From AG-339-G14 sp902553315 (lineage in GTDB: Bacteria; Pseudomonadota; Gammaproteobacteria; Magnimaribacterales; AG-339-G14), in the NCBI GenBank assembly GCA_902553315.1, contig CACDKN010000005.1, positions 40,628-104,627 of the forward strand: 64,000 bases of DNA, read 5' to 3'. The position numbers were made by a program, and so were the translations under genes. Positions 26,011 through 34,217 of this stretch are shown piece by piece (position 1 is the stretch's first letter; the number at the start of each line of letters is the position of its first letter). Under the pieces are notes generated by a model. It had not been told where the DNA came from. It searched no databases and was given only the letters and a program-made list of their open reading frames with translations.

Positions 26011-27219
26011 ATGACAGATTTAGCTGTGTTCAGGGATGAAACAAGAAATTGGTTGGAAGAAAATTGTCCTCCTGAAATGAAAAAACCTATGACTCCACAT
26101 GGCATGACGTGGGGAGGTAGAAATTGTAAATTTACCCACCCAGATCAAGAGCTTTGGTTAAAAAGACTGGGCGAAAAGGGTTGGACTGCTCCAACTTGGC
26201 CTAAGGAATATGGTGGCGGTGGACTTAATTTCGATGAGAATAAAGTTCTTGCAGAAGAAATGAACAAAATGGGAGCTAGAATGCCTCTTGCTAGTTTCGG
26301 ATTATGGATGCTAGGTCCAGCTCTACTTGAATATGCTTCCGAAGAACAAAAAATGGAACACATTCCAAAAATCATAAAAGGAGAAATTAGATGGTGCCAA
26401 GGATACAGTGAACCAGGATCTGGTTCAGATCTTGCATCTCTTAAAACTAAAGCTGTTGAAGATGGCGATAATTATGTTGTTAATGGTCAAAAAGTCTGGA
26501 CTTCCTATGCCAATGAGTGCGACATGATCTTTACTCTCGTTAGGACTGGTCCTCAAGAACCTAAACATGATGGAATAAGTTTTTTATTAATTGATATGGA
26601 TCAATCAGGAGTTGAAACTAAACCGATCAAGTTGATTTCAGGAAATTCTCCATTTTGCGAAACCTTTTTTACCGACGCTATTGTCCCCAAAAAAAATCTA
26701 GTGCATAAACTAAATAAAGGATGGGACGTTGCAAAAAACTTACTCCAACACGAGAGAAAAATGCTCGCCAGCATGGGGCTTGGTGGATCGAAGGCTGCTA
26801 GTAAAGGTAAAACTGGGTCTGGTTTAGCAACACTTTCTAAAAAGTATGTTGAAGTGAAAGAAGATAAGATTGTTGATGAGGGTTTAAGGCAGAAGATTGC
26901 AAAATGCGATATGAATGCCCACGCGTTTAGTCTTACTTTGAAACGTGCTTCCGAAGAGGCTAAAAACTCTAATCATGGTCCAAGTGCTGCTACTTCAATA
27001 TTTAAACTGTATGGTTCAGAACACAACAAGCAAAAATATGAAATTATGCTTGAAGCAATGGGAACCCAAGGTTTAGGTTGGGAAGGCGGTGAATTTGGTC
27101 CTGAGGAACTCGCAATTACAAGAGAGTGGCTTAGAACTAAGGCCAATTCAATTGAAGGAGGAACTTCAGAAGTTCAATTGAATGTAATTTCAAAACGTGT
27201 ATTAGATTTGCCTCAATAA
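26011..27219 (+). CDS. Acyl-CoA dehydrogenase, subunit 1 of a tandem pair
   Basis: A 402-residue flavoprotein of the acyl-CoA dehydrogenase family: an N-terminal helical domain with PTWPKEYGGGGL (about 57-70), a middle beta domain with WCQGYSEPGSGSDLASLKTKA (about 128-150), and a C-terminal helical domain ending SIEGGTSEVQLNVISKRVLDLP. The first and last are FadE-type signatures. The stop and the next ATG share a base (TAATG), so it is coupled to a second, divergent paralogue, as in heteromeric dehydrogenases of sterol or branched side chains. A good ribosome site (AAGAGGTG) precedes the ATG. The substrate cannot be assigned. Confidence 0.92.
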   Translation: MTDLAVFRDETRNWLEENCPPEMKKPMTPHGMTWGGRNCKFTHPDQELWLKRLGEKGWTAPTWPKEYGGGGLNFDENKVLAEEMNKMGARMPLASFGLWMLGPALLEYASEEQKMEHIPKIIKGEIRWCQGYSEPGSGSDLASLKTKAVEDGDNYVVNGQKVWTSYANECDMIFTLVRTGPQEPKHDGISFLLIDMDQSGVETKPIKLISGNSPFCETFFTDAIVPKKNLVHKLNKGWDVAKNLLQHERKMLASMGLGGSKAASKGKTGSGLATLSKKYVEVKEDKIVDEGLRQKIAKCDMNAHAFSLTLKRASEEAKNSNHGPSAATSIFKLYGSEHNKQKYEIMLEAMGTQGLGWEGGEFGPEELAITREWLRTKANSIEGGTSEVQLNVISKRVLDLPQ

Positions 27220-28340
27220 TGTCTCTAGTTTTAAACGAAACTGCATCGTTTTTACAGGATCAAACTCAAAAATTTGCTAGGGAAAAAACTCCCACGACGC
27301 ACTTCAGATCAATTCGAGATTCTGAGAATCCCGACTGTTTTGACCGAGAAATTTGGAAACAAATGGCTGATCAAGGTTTAACTGGAATATTGATACCCGA
27401 AGAATTTGGAGGGTCAAATTTTGGATTATCTGGAATAGGCATTGTTCTTCAAGAACTTGGAAGAACATTAACTCCCTCTCCTCTTCTTGCAACTGCTGTC
27501 ATAGGAACAAGTTTTCTTTCCAAACTAGGCACTGAAGAGCAGAAAAAAAGATATCTTCCTGAAATTGTTAAAGGAAATATAACCTGTTGCTTTGCCTTTG
27601 AAGAAGGACCCAGACATAATCCAATTGTTTCTGAAACTAATGCTGAAAAGAAAGGAAATAAATTTATTATTAATGGAAAAAAGACATTTGTAATAGATGG
27701 AGGATTTGCTGATTTAGTCATTATCGCAGCAAAAACTAAAAATGGCGTATCTCTTTTCATTGCCGATAGAGACTCAGACGGTATCGAGATTAATCAAACA
27801 AAAATGGTTGATAGCAGAAATGCTGCAAATATTACCTTTGAAAACCTAGAAATTAATTCAGATGCTATTTTAGGGGAGCTAGATTCAGCTCAAGATATCA
27901 TTAATGAAGTCTTGGATATTTCCAGGGCCGTATTAGCTGCGGAAATGCTTGGTGGAGCACTTGAAGCATTTGAAATTACTTTAAACTATCTTAAAGAAAG
28001 AGAACAGTTTGGTGCAAAAATTGGTTCTTTTCAGGCTTTGCAACATAGAGCTGCGAATATGTTCACAGAGTTAGAACTTTGTAAATCTTGTGTTCTGGAA
28101 AGCCTTTCAGCATTTGATGAAAATTCTAATGATATTCAAAGACTTGTGAGTTTGTCGAAAGCAAAAGTTGGTGAAACCTTTCATCTCGTTTCTAATGAAG
28201 GCGTTCAGATGCATGGCGGAGTTGGTGTAACGGATGAATATGATATTGGGTTGTATCTTAAAAGAGCTAGAGTTGCAGAACAAACATTTGGAAATTCTGA
28301 ATTTCACAGAAATAGATACGCGGAAATAACTGGCTATTAG
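27219..28340 (+). CDS. Acyl-CoA dehydrogenase, subunit 2 of a tandem pair
   Basis: A 373-residue acyl-CoA dehydrogenase homologue. LIPEEFGGSNFGLSGIGIVLQELG (about 57-80), CCFAFEEGPRHNP (where most have a GAGSD-type flavin loop), YLKEREQFGAKIGSFQALQHRAANM and GVQMHGGVGVTDEYDIGLYLKRARV are visible. The flavin/substrate loop is degenerate and the usual C-terminal (Y/E)GGTSE motif is replaced. That fits a partner subunit that contributes only part of an active site in an alpha2beta2 enzyme. It starts inside the stop of subunit 1 and is followed by mazG after 3 bases. Function as a pair is inference. Confidence 0.88.
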   Translation: MSLVLNETASFLQDQTQKFAREKTPTTHFRSIRDSENPDCFDREIWKQMADQGLTGILIPEEFGGSNFGLSGIGIVLQELGRTLTPSPLLATAVIGTSFLSKLGTEEQKKRYLPEIVKGNITCCFAFEEGPRHNPIVSETNAEKKGNKFIINGKKTFVIDGGFADLVIIAAKTKNGVSLFIADRDSDGIEINQTKMVDSRNAANITFENLEINSDAILGELDSAQDIINEVLDISRAVLAAEMLGGALEAFEITLNYLKEREQFGAKIGSFQALQHRAANMFTELELCKSCVLESLSAFDENSNDIQRLVSLSKAKVGETFHLVSNEGVQMHGGVGVTDEYDIGLYLKRARVAEQTFGNSEFHRNRYAEITGY

Positions 28341-28343
28341 ATT

Positions 28344-28733
28344 ATGGCCTCTACCAGCATTACAAAACTTCTTAAAGTGATGCGTCAGCTCAGAGACCCA
28401 AAGGATGGATGCGAATGGGATAAGTTACAAACCCATGAATCTCTAATACCTTTTCTAAAAGAAGAATCTCAAGAAGTTATAGAAGCCATAAGGAAAAACG
28501 ATCCTGAAAATCTCAAAGAAGAGCTTGGAGATTTACTGTTACAAATTATATTTCATTCTCAAATAGCTGAAGAAAACAAATTTTTTAAATTCGATGACGT
28601 AGTAAAATCGGTTTCGGAGAAACTTATTCGAAGACATCCTTATGTCTTTGATCAAAAACAAAAACATACTGCCGAACAGCAAGCTGCTATGTGGAAAGAA
28701 ATAAAGGATAAAGAAAAAAATGGCAATTACTAA
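28344..28733 (+). CDS. MazG-type nucleotide pyrophosphohydrolase, single domain
   Basis: A 129-residue protein equal to one MazG domain (E. coli MazG, 263, has two). CEWDKLQTHESLIPFLKEESQEVIEAI (about 24-50) and LKEELGDLLLQIIFHSQIA (57-75) hold the EExxE...ExxD metal-binding acids, and RRHPYVF and MWKEIKDKEK match the end of the first MazG domain. MazG enzymes hydrolyse NTPs to NMPs and clear damaged nucleotides or lower ppGpp. Its stop overlaps the acyltransferase start by 14 bases. Loss of the second domain suggests genome reduction or an early-branching short form. Confidence 0.88.
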   Translation: MASTSITKLLKVMRQLRDPKDGCEWDKLQTHESLIPFLKEESQEVIEAIRKNDPENLKEELGDLLLQIIFHSQIAEENKFFKFDDVVKSVSEKLIRRHPYVFDQKQKHTAEQQAAMWKEIKDKEKNGNY

Positions 28734-29607
28734 AGAGTTTATTTTTGGTTGTGTAAGCTTTTCTATTTTATTGATTAACACTTTTTTGTTAGCACTTCTA
28801 ATGATTCCCCTTGGGATAATTAAGTTTTTAATTCCAATTAAAACTCTAAGAGTTTCATTTACAAAAATAATAATAAAAATTGGAGAAGCATGGATTTCAA
28901 TTAACTCGCTATGGGTAAAAAATCTTTTGAATCCTAATATCGAAATTATTGGTTTTGAAAGTCTAAATAAAAACGAATGGTACTTAACGACATCCAATCA
29001 CCAGAGCTGGGCTGACATTTTTGTAGTTCAAGAATTAACTAATAAAAAGATTCCGATGTTGAAGTTTTTCATGAAGCATATTCTAGTTTACGTTCCCATT
29101 ATAGGAATTTGTTGGTGGGCTTTAGATATGCCGTTTCTTAAACGTTATACGAAAGAACAAATTAAAAAAAACCCCCAACTTCAAGGACGCGATTTTAAGG
29201 AAATGAGAAAATCTCTTAATCACTATTCTCTTCATCCTGTTTCAGTTTTTAGTTATGCCGAAGGAACTAGGCTCACTAAAGAAAAACATGCCAAACAAAA
29301 CAGTCCTTTTAAAAATTTACTTAAGCCTAAAGAAGGTGGAATGGCCCTTGCGCTGTCAGTTATACCGAGTATTAATTTTTTGATAGATATAACAATAATT
29401 TATGAGAGTCCCAAAAGAAGTTTTTGGGATTATTTATGTGGTAGGCTAAAAAATATAAAGATTTTTGTAAAAAAAAGGGAAATTCCTGAAATTTTTTTAA
29501 ATGAAATGTTAGCTGAAGATGATATTTTAAGATTGAAATTTAAGGAATGGATCTATGAAATTTGGAAGGAAAAGGACGAACTGATTTCATCAACAAATTT
29601 TAACTAA
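28720..29607 (+). CDS. PlsC-like acyltransferase (YihG type)
   Basis: A 295-residue membrane acyltransferase: a hydrophobic N terminus (about 8-40), the catalytic NHQSWAD (His94, Asp99) and the EGTR glycerophosphate-binding motif at 181-184. The arrangement resembles E. coli YihG, a homologue of PlsC that makes phosphatidic acid with unusual chain preference. IPMLKFFMKHILVYVPIIGICWWALDMPFLKR and KPKEGGMALALSV fit that subgroup. It overlaps mazG by 14 bases and precedes prc by 9. Its likely product is a phosphatidic acid in the inner membrane. Confidence 0.88.
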   Translation: MAITKEFIFGCVSFSILLINTFLLALLMIPLGIIKFLIPIKTLRVSFTKIIIKIGEAWISINSLWVKNLLNPNIEIIGFESLNKNEWYLTTSNHQSWADIFVVQELTNKKIPMLKFFMKHILVYVPIIGICWWALDMPFLKRYTKEQIKKNPQLQGRDFKEMRKSLNHYSLHPVSVFSYAEGTRLTKEKHAKQNSPFKNLLKPKEGGMALALSVIPSINFLIDITIIYESPKRSFWDYLCGRLKNIKIFVKKREIPEIFLNEMLAEDDILRLKFKEWIYEIWKEKDELISSTNFN

Positions 29608-29616
29608 AACTTAACT

Positions 29617-31668
29617 ATGAAGAGATTTTCTTTTATTTTTTTAACTGTATTCGCTTTATTTACTTTTAGTGAAGAATATAAATTCCCTTTATCTGAAGAT
29701 AAAAAGAATTTTTACGCAGATGTTTATGAAGAAGCTAAATTTATATTAGACAAAAATCACTTCAATAAAGAAATCGCTTTAATAAATTCGGAAGTAGTTA
29801 AAGAATATATCAATACAATCGATAGTCAGAAAACTATTTTTACAGAGAATGAATTTAATTCTTTTTCTTTAAAGCCTACATTAAATTCTAAAGATGAAAT
29901 TGATTTGGCTTTTTTGCTTTTTAACTTCTACAAGGAAAGATCATTTAGTTTTTTTGAAATACAAAAGGATTTTATAAACGACATAAAGGATGAAGATGAT
30001 CTAAATAATGCAGAATTTATATTCAAGAACAGAGAAAATGTTGAAAGATTTCGTTCTTACTCCCAGATTAAAAATTACCAAAATAAATTAATTTTAAGCG
30101 AATTCATTTCGGTGTACTTAAAAGAAGATGACATAAAAAAAACAAAAGCGAAGCTTATAAAACGAATTAATAATAGAGATAAAAGTTTGAGAAGAATATC
30201 TATGGATGAAGTATTTAGCTTATATCTAAATTCTTATACGAGTTTTTTTGATCCACATACGAATTATTTAACTCCAACCAATCAAGAGGATTGGGAGATA
30301 AATTTAAAAGCTTCTTTAGAAGGTATTGGAGCAATTTTATCTTCTGAAGAGGGTATTACTAAAATTATTAGATTAGTGCCTGGCGGTCCAGCTCAAAAAT
30401 CTGGATTATTGAAAGTAACAGATAAAATAGTTGGTGTTGCTTCTTCTGTAAATGAAGAAATTACCGACGTAAGAGATTGGAGAATTGACGAAGTCGTAAA
30501 GTTAATCAGAGGTCCAAAATCAACAGTGGTTAAATTAGAAATTCTTCCAGCTTCATCAGACAGTGAAGACTTAGGAAAAATAATTGAAATTACAAGAGAT
30601 ATTGTAAAACTTGAAGATGCTGCAGCTCAAAAAAAGGAAATCGAAATTAAAAGAAGTTCGAGAAACTACAAAATTGGAGTTATTGAACTTCCGACCTTTT
30701 ATATGGATTTTGAAGCCTATAATAAAAATAGATTTGATTACAAAAGTAGTTCCAGAGATGTAAAAAAAATTCTTCGTGAGTTAGACGAATCGAACATTGA
30801 TGGCTTAGTTTTAGACCTTAGGGGCAACGGCGGAGGGTTTCTGTTTGAAGCCTATTCCTTAGCAAAACTTTTTATTGGAAGGGGCAACGTAGTACAGGTA
30901 ATGGAAGCGAATGGCTCTCTTCAGTCGTTAGGACACAATATGGGTAGACAGAATTATTCTGGTCCGATAGTTATATTAGTAGACAAATTAAGTGCTTCTG
31001 CCTCTGAAATTTTAGCTGGAGTCATACAAGACTATGATAGAGGATTAGTAGTGGGCAGCCAGACATTTGGGAAAGGAACCGTTCAGCGAATGGTTGAGCT
31101 TTCCCATGGGCATATAAAATTTACTGAACAAAAGTACTATAGGGTTTCTGGCGAAAGCACACAAAATAAAGGTGTTGAACCAGACATAAATTTACCTTTG
31201 GTCTTTAACGATGATGAAATTGGTGAAAGATCTTATGAAAATTCTTTGCCTTATAATTATATCGATCCAATCTTTTACAGATCTTTTGAAGGAATTCAAA
31301 ATTTAGACCTGATTAGAACCACATCTTCTAATAGAACCAACGCAAACGAAATGAAACTTTACTTAGAAGCCCAAAAAGACTTTTATAAAAATGAAAAAAA
31401 GCTAAATCAGATTCCCCTGAGTCTTGAACAAAGAAAAATTCTTAAATTTAAAAGAGAAGAAACAATCTTAAACATGGAGAACCGATTGAGAGTTTCGCTA
31501 GAGTTAATGCCTTTTGAAACATACGATGAATTTGTGAATTCTGATCCAGAAGAAATCTCTGATTTAAGGGAGGAAATTGTTCTTAAAGAAGCAGCTGAAA
31601 TATTAGTAGACTCTTTAATATTGAATCAAAACCCCTCTAGATTAAGTTATATATTATCGCCTCAATGA
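29617..31668 (+). CDS. prc: Periplasmic carboxy-terminal processing protease (tail-specific)
   Basis: A 683-residue Prc (E. coli 682). A signal peptide covers about 1-18. A PDZ domain lies at about 233-320 (GIGAILSSEEG; LVPGGPAQKSGLLKVTDKIVGV). The S41 protease dyad is Ser461 (SASASE) and Lys486 (FGKGTVQ), the same 25-residue spacing as E. coli Ser452/Lys477. Prc trims lipoproteins, penicillin-binding proteins and murein endopeptidases in the periplasm. It ends 4 bases inside xthA (ATGA overlap), giving the mazG-plsC-prc-xthA transcript. Confidence 0.96.
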   Translation: MKRFSFIFLTVFALFTFSEEYKFPLSEDKKNFYADVYEEAKFILDKNHFNKEIALINSEVVKEYINTIDSQKTIFTENEFNSFSLKPTLNSKDEIDLAFLLFNFYKERSFSFFEIQKDFINDIKDEDDLNNAEFIFKNRENVERFRSYSQIKNYQNKLILSEFISVYLKEDDIKKTKAKLIKRINNRDKSLRRISMDEVFSLYLNSYTSFFDPHTNYLTPTNQEDWEINLKASLEGIGAILSSEEGITKIIRLVPGGPAQKSGLLKVTDKIVGVASSVNEEITDVRDWRIDEVVKLIRGPKSTVVKLEILPASSDSEDLGKIIEITRDIVKLEDAAAQKKEIEIKRSSRNYKIGVIELPTFYMDFEAYNKNRFDYKSSSRDVKKILRELDESNIDGLVLDLRGNGGGFLFEAYSLAKLFIGRGNVVQVMEANGSLQSLGHNMGRQNYSGPIVILVDKLSASASEILAGVIQDYDRGLVVGSQTFGKGTVQRMVELSHGHIKFTEQKYYRVSGESTQNKGVEPDINLPLVFNDDEIGERSYENSLPYNYIDPIFYRSFEGIQNLDLIRTTSSNRTNANEMKLYLEAQKDFYKNEKKLNQIPLSLEQRKILKFKREETILNMENRLRVSLELMPFETYDEFVNSDPEEISDLREEIVLKEAAEILVDSLILNQNPSRLSYILSPQ

Positions 31669-32480
31669 AAATATTTTCCTTCAACGTGAATGGTATAAGA
31701 GCGAGGTATCATCAGCTTGAAAAATTAATCTCCATCCATAATCCAGAAGTTTTTTGTCTTCAAGAAACAAAAGTTCATAATGATGATTTTCCTCATGAAG
31801 AAATAGATAAGCTTGGTTACCATAAAATTATTAATGGTCAAAAAGGTCATTATGGAGTGGCAACTTTTTTTAAAGATAATTTGATTTCATCAAGCCTCGG
31901 TTTTGAAACAGATACTGATGAAGCGCAATGTCGATTGATAACCTCAGAACATAATTTTAATAAAACTAAAGTACATATAATCAACGGCTATTTCCCTCAA
32001 GGCGATAATAGAGATCACCCTACTAAATTCCCATACAAAGAAAAGTTCTTCAAAGATTTGATGAAACATTTAGATAAAAATTTCAGTAAAAATGATGACA
32101 ATGTAATTATCCTAGGCGATTTAAATATATCTCCTGAGGATATTGACATTGGGATAGGAGAAGAAAATAGAAAAAGATGGCTATCTTCGGGTAAATGTAG
32201 TTTTCTTCCAGAAGAGAGAGAATGGTTAAAGAAAATCAAAGATTGGGGATTTCAAGATTCCTTTAGAAAATTTTATCCTGAAACTAACGACAAATTTAGC
32301 TGGTTTGATTACAGAAGTAGAGGCTTTGATGATTCTCCCAAAAGAGGTTTAAGAATTGATCACCTTTGGGTTACCAAAGGTTTATACGATATTGCACAAA
32401 GCTCTGGCATCGACTACGAAATAAGGGGAATGGAAAAACCTTCTGACCATGCACCAGTCTGGACTGAATTTAATTTTTAG
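31665..32480 (+). CDS. xthA: Exodeoxyribonuclease III
   Basis: A 271-residue AP endonuclease/3'-exonuclease for base-excision repair. FSFNVNGIRARYHQL at the N terminus, CLQETKVHN with the metal-binding Glu, GYFPQGDNRDHPTKFPYKEKF, LGDLNISPEDIDIG (Asp/Asn pair) and the C-terminal RIDHLWVT...SDHAPVW (catalytic Asp-His) are all canonical. The length matches E. coli XthA (268). It overlaps prc by 4 bases and its 3' end overlaps the convergent tadA by 11 bases. Confidence 0.96.
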   Translation: MKIFSFNVNGIRARYHQLEKLISIHNPEVFCLQETKVHNDDFPHEEIDKLGYHKIINGQKGHYGVATFFKDNLISSSLGFETDTDEAQCRLITSEHNFNKTKVHIINGYFPQGDNRDHPTKFPYKEKFFKDLMKHLDKNFSKNDDNVIILGDLNISPEDIDIGIGEENRKRWLSSGKCSFLPEEREWLKKIKDWGFQDSFRKFYPETNDKFSWFDYRSRGFDDSPKRGLRIDHLWVTKGLYDIAQSSGIDYEIRGMEKPSDHAPVWTEFNF

Positions 32481-32937
32481 ACCTTTTTTCTCTGAAGAAG
32501 TCTGTGATTAAAAGACTCGCCTCTTTCGCTAATACCCCCGATGTTACTTCGAATTTATGATTCAACGAAGAAGAATTTAAGAGATCGTAATAAGCTTTCG
32601 TTGCGCCTGTCTTGGGATCGTCAGCTCCAAAAATAAGCCTATTTAGTCGAGAATGAATACAAGCTCCAAAACACATAAGACATGGCTCAATAGTGACATA
32701 AAGATTGCATCCATTGAGTCGATAATTGTTTAAATACGACGAAGCTTCTCTTAAAGCAATTATCTCTGCATGTGCCGTAGGATCAGAATTTTTAATATTT
32801 TGATTAAATCCTCTGCCAATAATTTTATTATCGTAAGTTACTACAGCTCCTATAGGAACTTCTCCTAACAAAAGCCCTTCCTTGGCCATATTTATTGCTT
32901 CGGTCATAAAGACAATATCATTTGTTGATGAAATCAT
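32470..32937 (-). CDS. tadA: tRNA-specific adenosine deaminase
   Basis: A 155-residue zinc deaminase that makes inosine at the wobble position of tRNA-Arg(ACG). The zinc ligand and catalytic acid are His56 and Glu58 (TAHAEI), and the cysteines are Cys86 and Cys89 in PCLMCFGAC; most TadA have PCxMCxGA, so the pattern holds. GEVPIGAVV at 25-33 and DDPKTGA are also typical. It follows def by 21 bases and converges with xthA. TadA is normally essential. Confidence 0.94.
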   Translation of the reverse strand: MISSTNDIVFMTEAINMAKEGLLLGEVPIGAVVTYDNKIIGRGFNQNIKNSDPTAHAEIIALREASSYLNNYRLNGCNLYVTIEPCLMCFGACIHSRLNRLIFGADDPKTGATKAYYDLLNSSSLNHKFEVTSGVLAKEASLLITDFFREKRSKN

Positions 32938-32958
32938 TTATTAGTCTAAAAGTTTTTC

Positions 32959-33489
32959 TTACTTGATATCATTAGTATCGTCCTCAAAAATTAAATCTTT
33001 AATTGAATTCAATCTATCAACATACAAGTAGCCAAACAAATGATCTAGTTCGTGTTGGAAAACTGTAGCTAGAAAATCTTCAACAATTATTTCGTTTTGA
33101 ATTGCTTCTTCATCTAAATAAGTGATTCTTAATTTTCTAGGTCTTTCAACATAGCCCCTGAGACCAGGAACGCTTAAACAGCCCTCCCAGAATCCTTGCT
33201 TTGTATTATCTAGTATTTCTAATGAAGGATTAATAATTACAAATTCCTCTGAATTTTCCTGAATTTCATATCTTTCAGATTCACTATCCAATTTAATTAC
33301 AGCTACTTGTTTTAAAACTCCAATTTGAGGGGCTGCTAATCCTATTCCGCCGGCTTCAGCCATAACATTCCACATTTTTTTTATTAATTCTTTTGTATCT
33401 TTAGATAAAATTTCTTTCTTTAGAAGAGGTTTGGAAATCTCTCTAAGCAAGGGATTGCCCATTTTTAATATGGCTTCATGACCGATCAT
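32959..33489 (-). CDS. def: Peptide deformylase
   Basis: A 176-residue metalloenzyme that removes the formyl group from new proteins. Motif 1 is GIGLAAPQIG (48-57), motif 2 EGCLSVPG with metal ligand Cys104, motif 3 QHELDH with His146, Glu147 and His150. The family length is 165-180. It is not next to fmt here, unlike the common def-fmt pair. The gene directly follows a membrane-protein gene with a one-base gap and precedes tadA. Confidence 0.96.
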   Translation of the reverse strand: MIGHEAILKMGNPLLREISKPLLKKEILSKDTKELIKKMWNVMAEAGGIGLAAPQIGVLKQVAVIKLDSESERYEIQENSEEFVIINPSLEILDNTKQGFWEGCLSVPGLRGYVERPRKLRITYLDEEAIQNEIIVEDFLATVFQHELDHLFGYLYVDRLNSIKDLIFEDDTNDIK

Positions 33490-33490
33490 T

Positions 33491-34168
33491 CTATATGCTA
33501 AGGTTTTTTAGTTTTTCTGAGAAAGCAAAAGTTATCAGAAAAATACAGAACATACTTACCGTTACTATTAATTTTTGAGCAATGACATTAGGAATTAAAT
33601 CATCTTTATTTTCGATAGGATTACCGCCAACATTTAAATAGATCACATATAGAATGGTAGAGATAGTAAAAAAGGAAATAATGTATAAATAATTTTTTGA
33701 AACTCCACTTCTACCTAAAACTAATAATAAAAATAAAGATGCAGGAATCATTAAGCGAAATGAGTTTTTGGCAAAGAAAACATGCTCATCGAAATAAAGA
33801 TCGTATGGTGTAAATCCTACAGCTGCAAAAAAAATTGAACCAACAAAAAATAAAATAGCTCCTATAAAAGACAATAAATAATTTAAATTGTCGTCTTTGA
33901 AAATTTCAGGAATTACTAAGAAGGCTAAGCCAGCTAGAGAAAAAATAGATAAAGAAAGAGCAAAAAAAGTTGAAGATAAAAAATTTACTTCACCTGAATG
34001 AGATTTATAACCTCCAAGATCACTTAAAAAGTTATTTATAAAGGAATATCCTATTTGAGAAGAATCATGAATGTTACCTCCAGGGTAAAAGTACATGGAA
34101 ACCAGTAAGCCAACTAGAAAAAAGATGGATGAATACCTTATTAAATTTATGGCTAGTATGATTTTCAT
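33491..34168 (-). CDS. DUF998-like multi-pass membrane protein
   Basis: About 225 residues from the ATG at 34166-34168 (a TTG six codons upstream is also in frame). It has six hydrophobic segments with the loop YPGGNIHDSSQIGYSFINNFLSDLGGYKSHSGEVN between the first two. The FLSDLG...N pattern is what I associate with DUF998 and related Frag1-like families, but the match is loose. No charged catalytic cluster is evident. It sits one base before def, so it may share that transcript. Function unknown. Confidence 0.6.
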   Translation of the reverse strand: MKIILAINLIRYSSIFFLVGLLVSMYFYPGGNIHDSSQIGYSFINNFLSDLGGYKSHSGEVNFLSSTFFALSLSIFSLAGLAFLVIPEIFKDDNLNYLLSFIGAILFFVGSIFFAAVGFTPYDLYFDEHVFFAKNSFRLMIPASLFLLLVLGRSGVSKNYLYIISFFTISTILYVIYLNVGGNPIENKDDLIPNVIAQKLIVTVSMFCIFLITFAFSEKLKNLSI

Positions 34169-34217
34169 TTTCTTAAATGATAGCAAAGATAAATTAGTTA
34201 TAATCTAAAAGTTAATC

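Noticed and set aside
28539..28997. 152-residue minus-strand frame across mazG and the acyltransferase gene
   Set aside because: It is antisense to two well-supported genes and is low-complexity hydrophobic/Phe-rich, as expected for the complement of AT-rich coding DNA.
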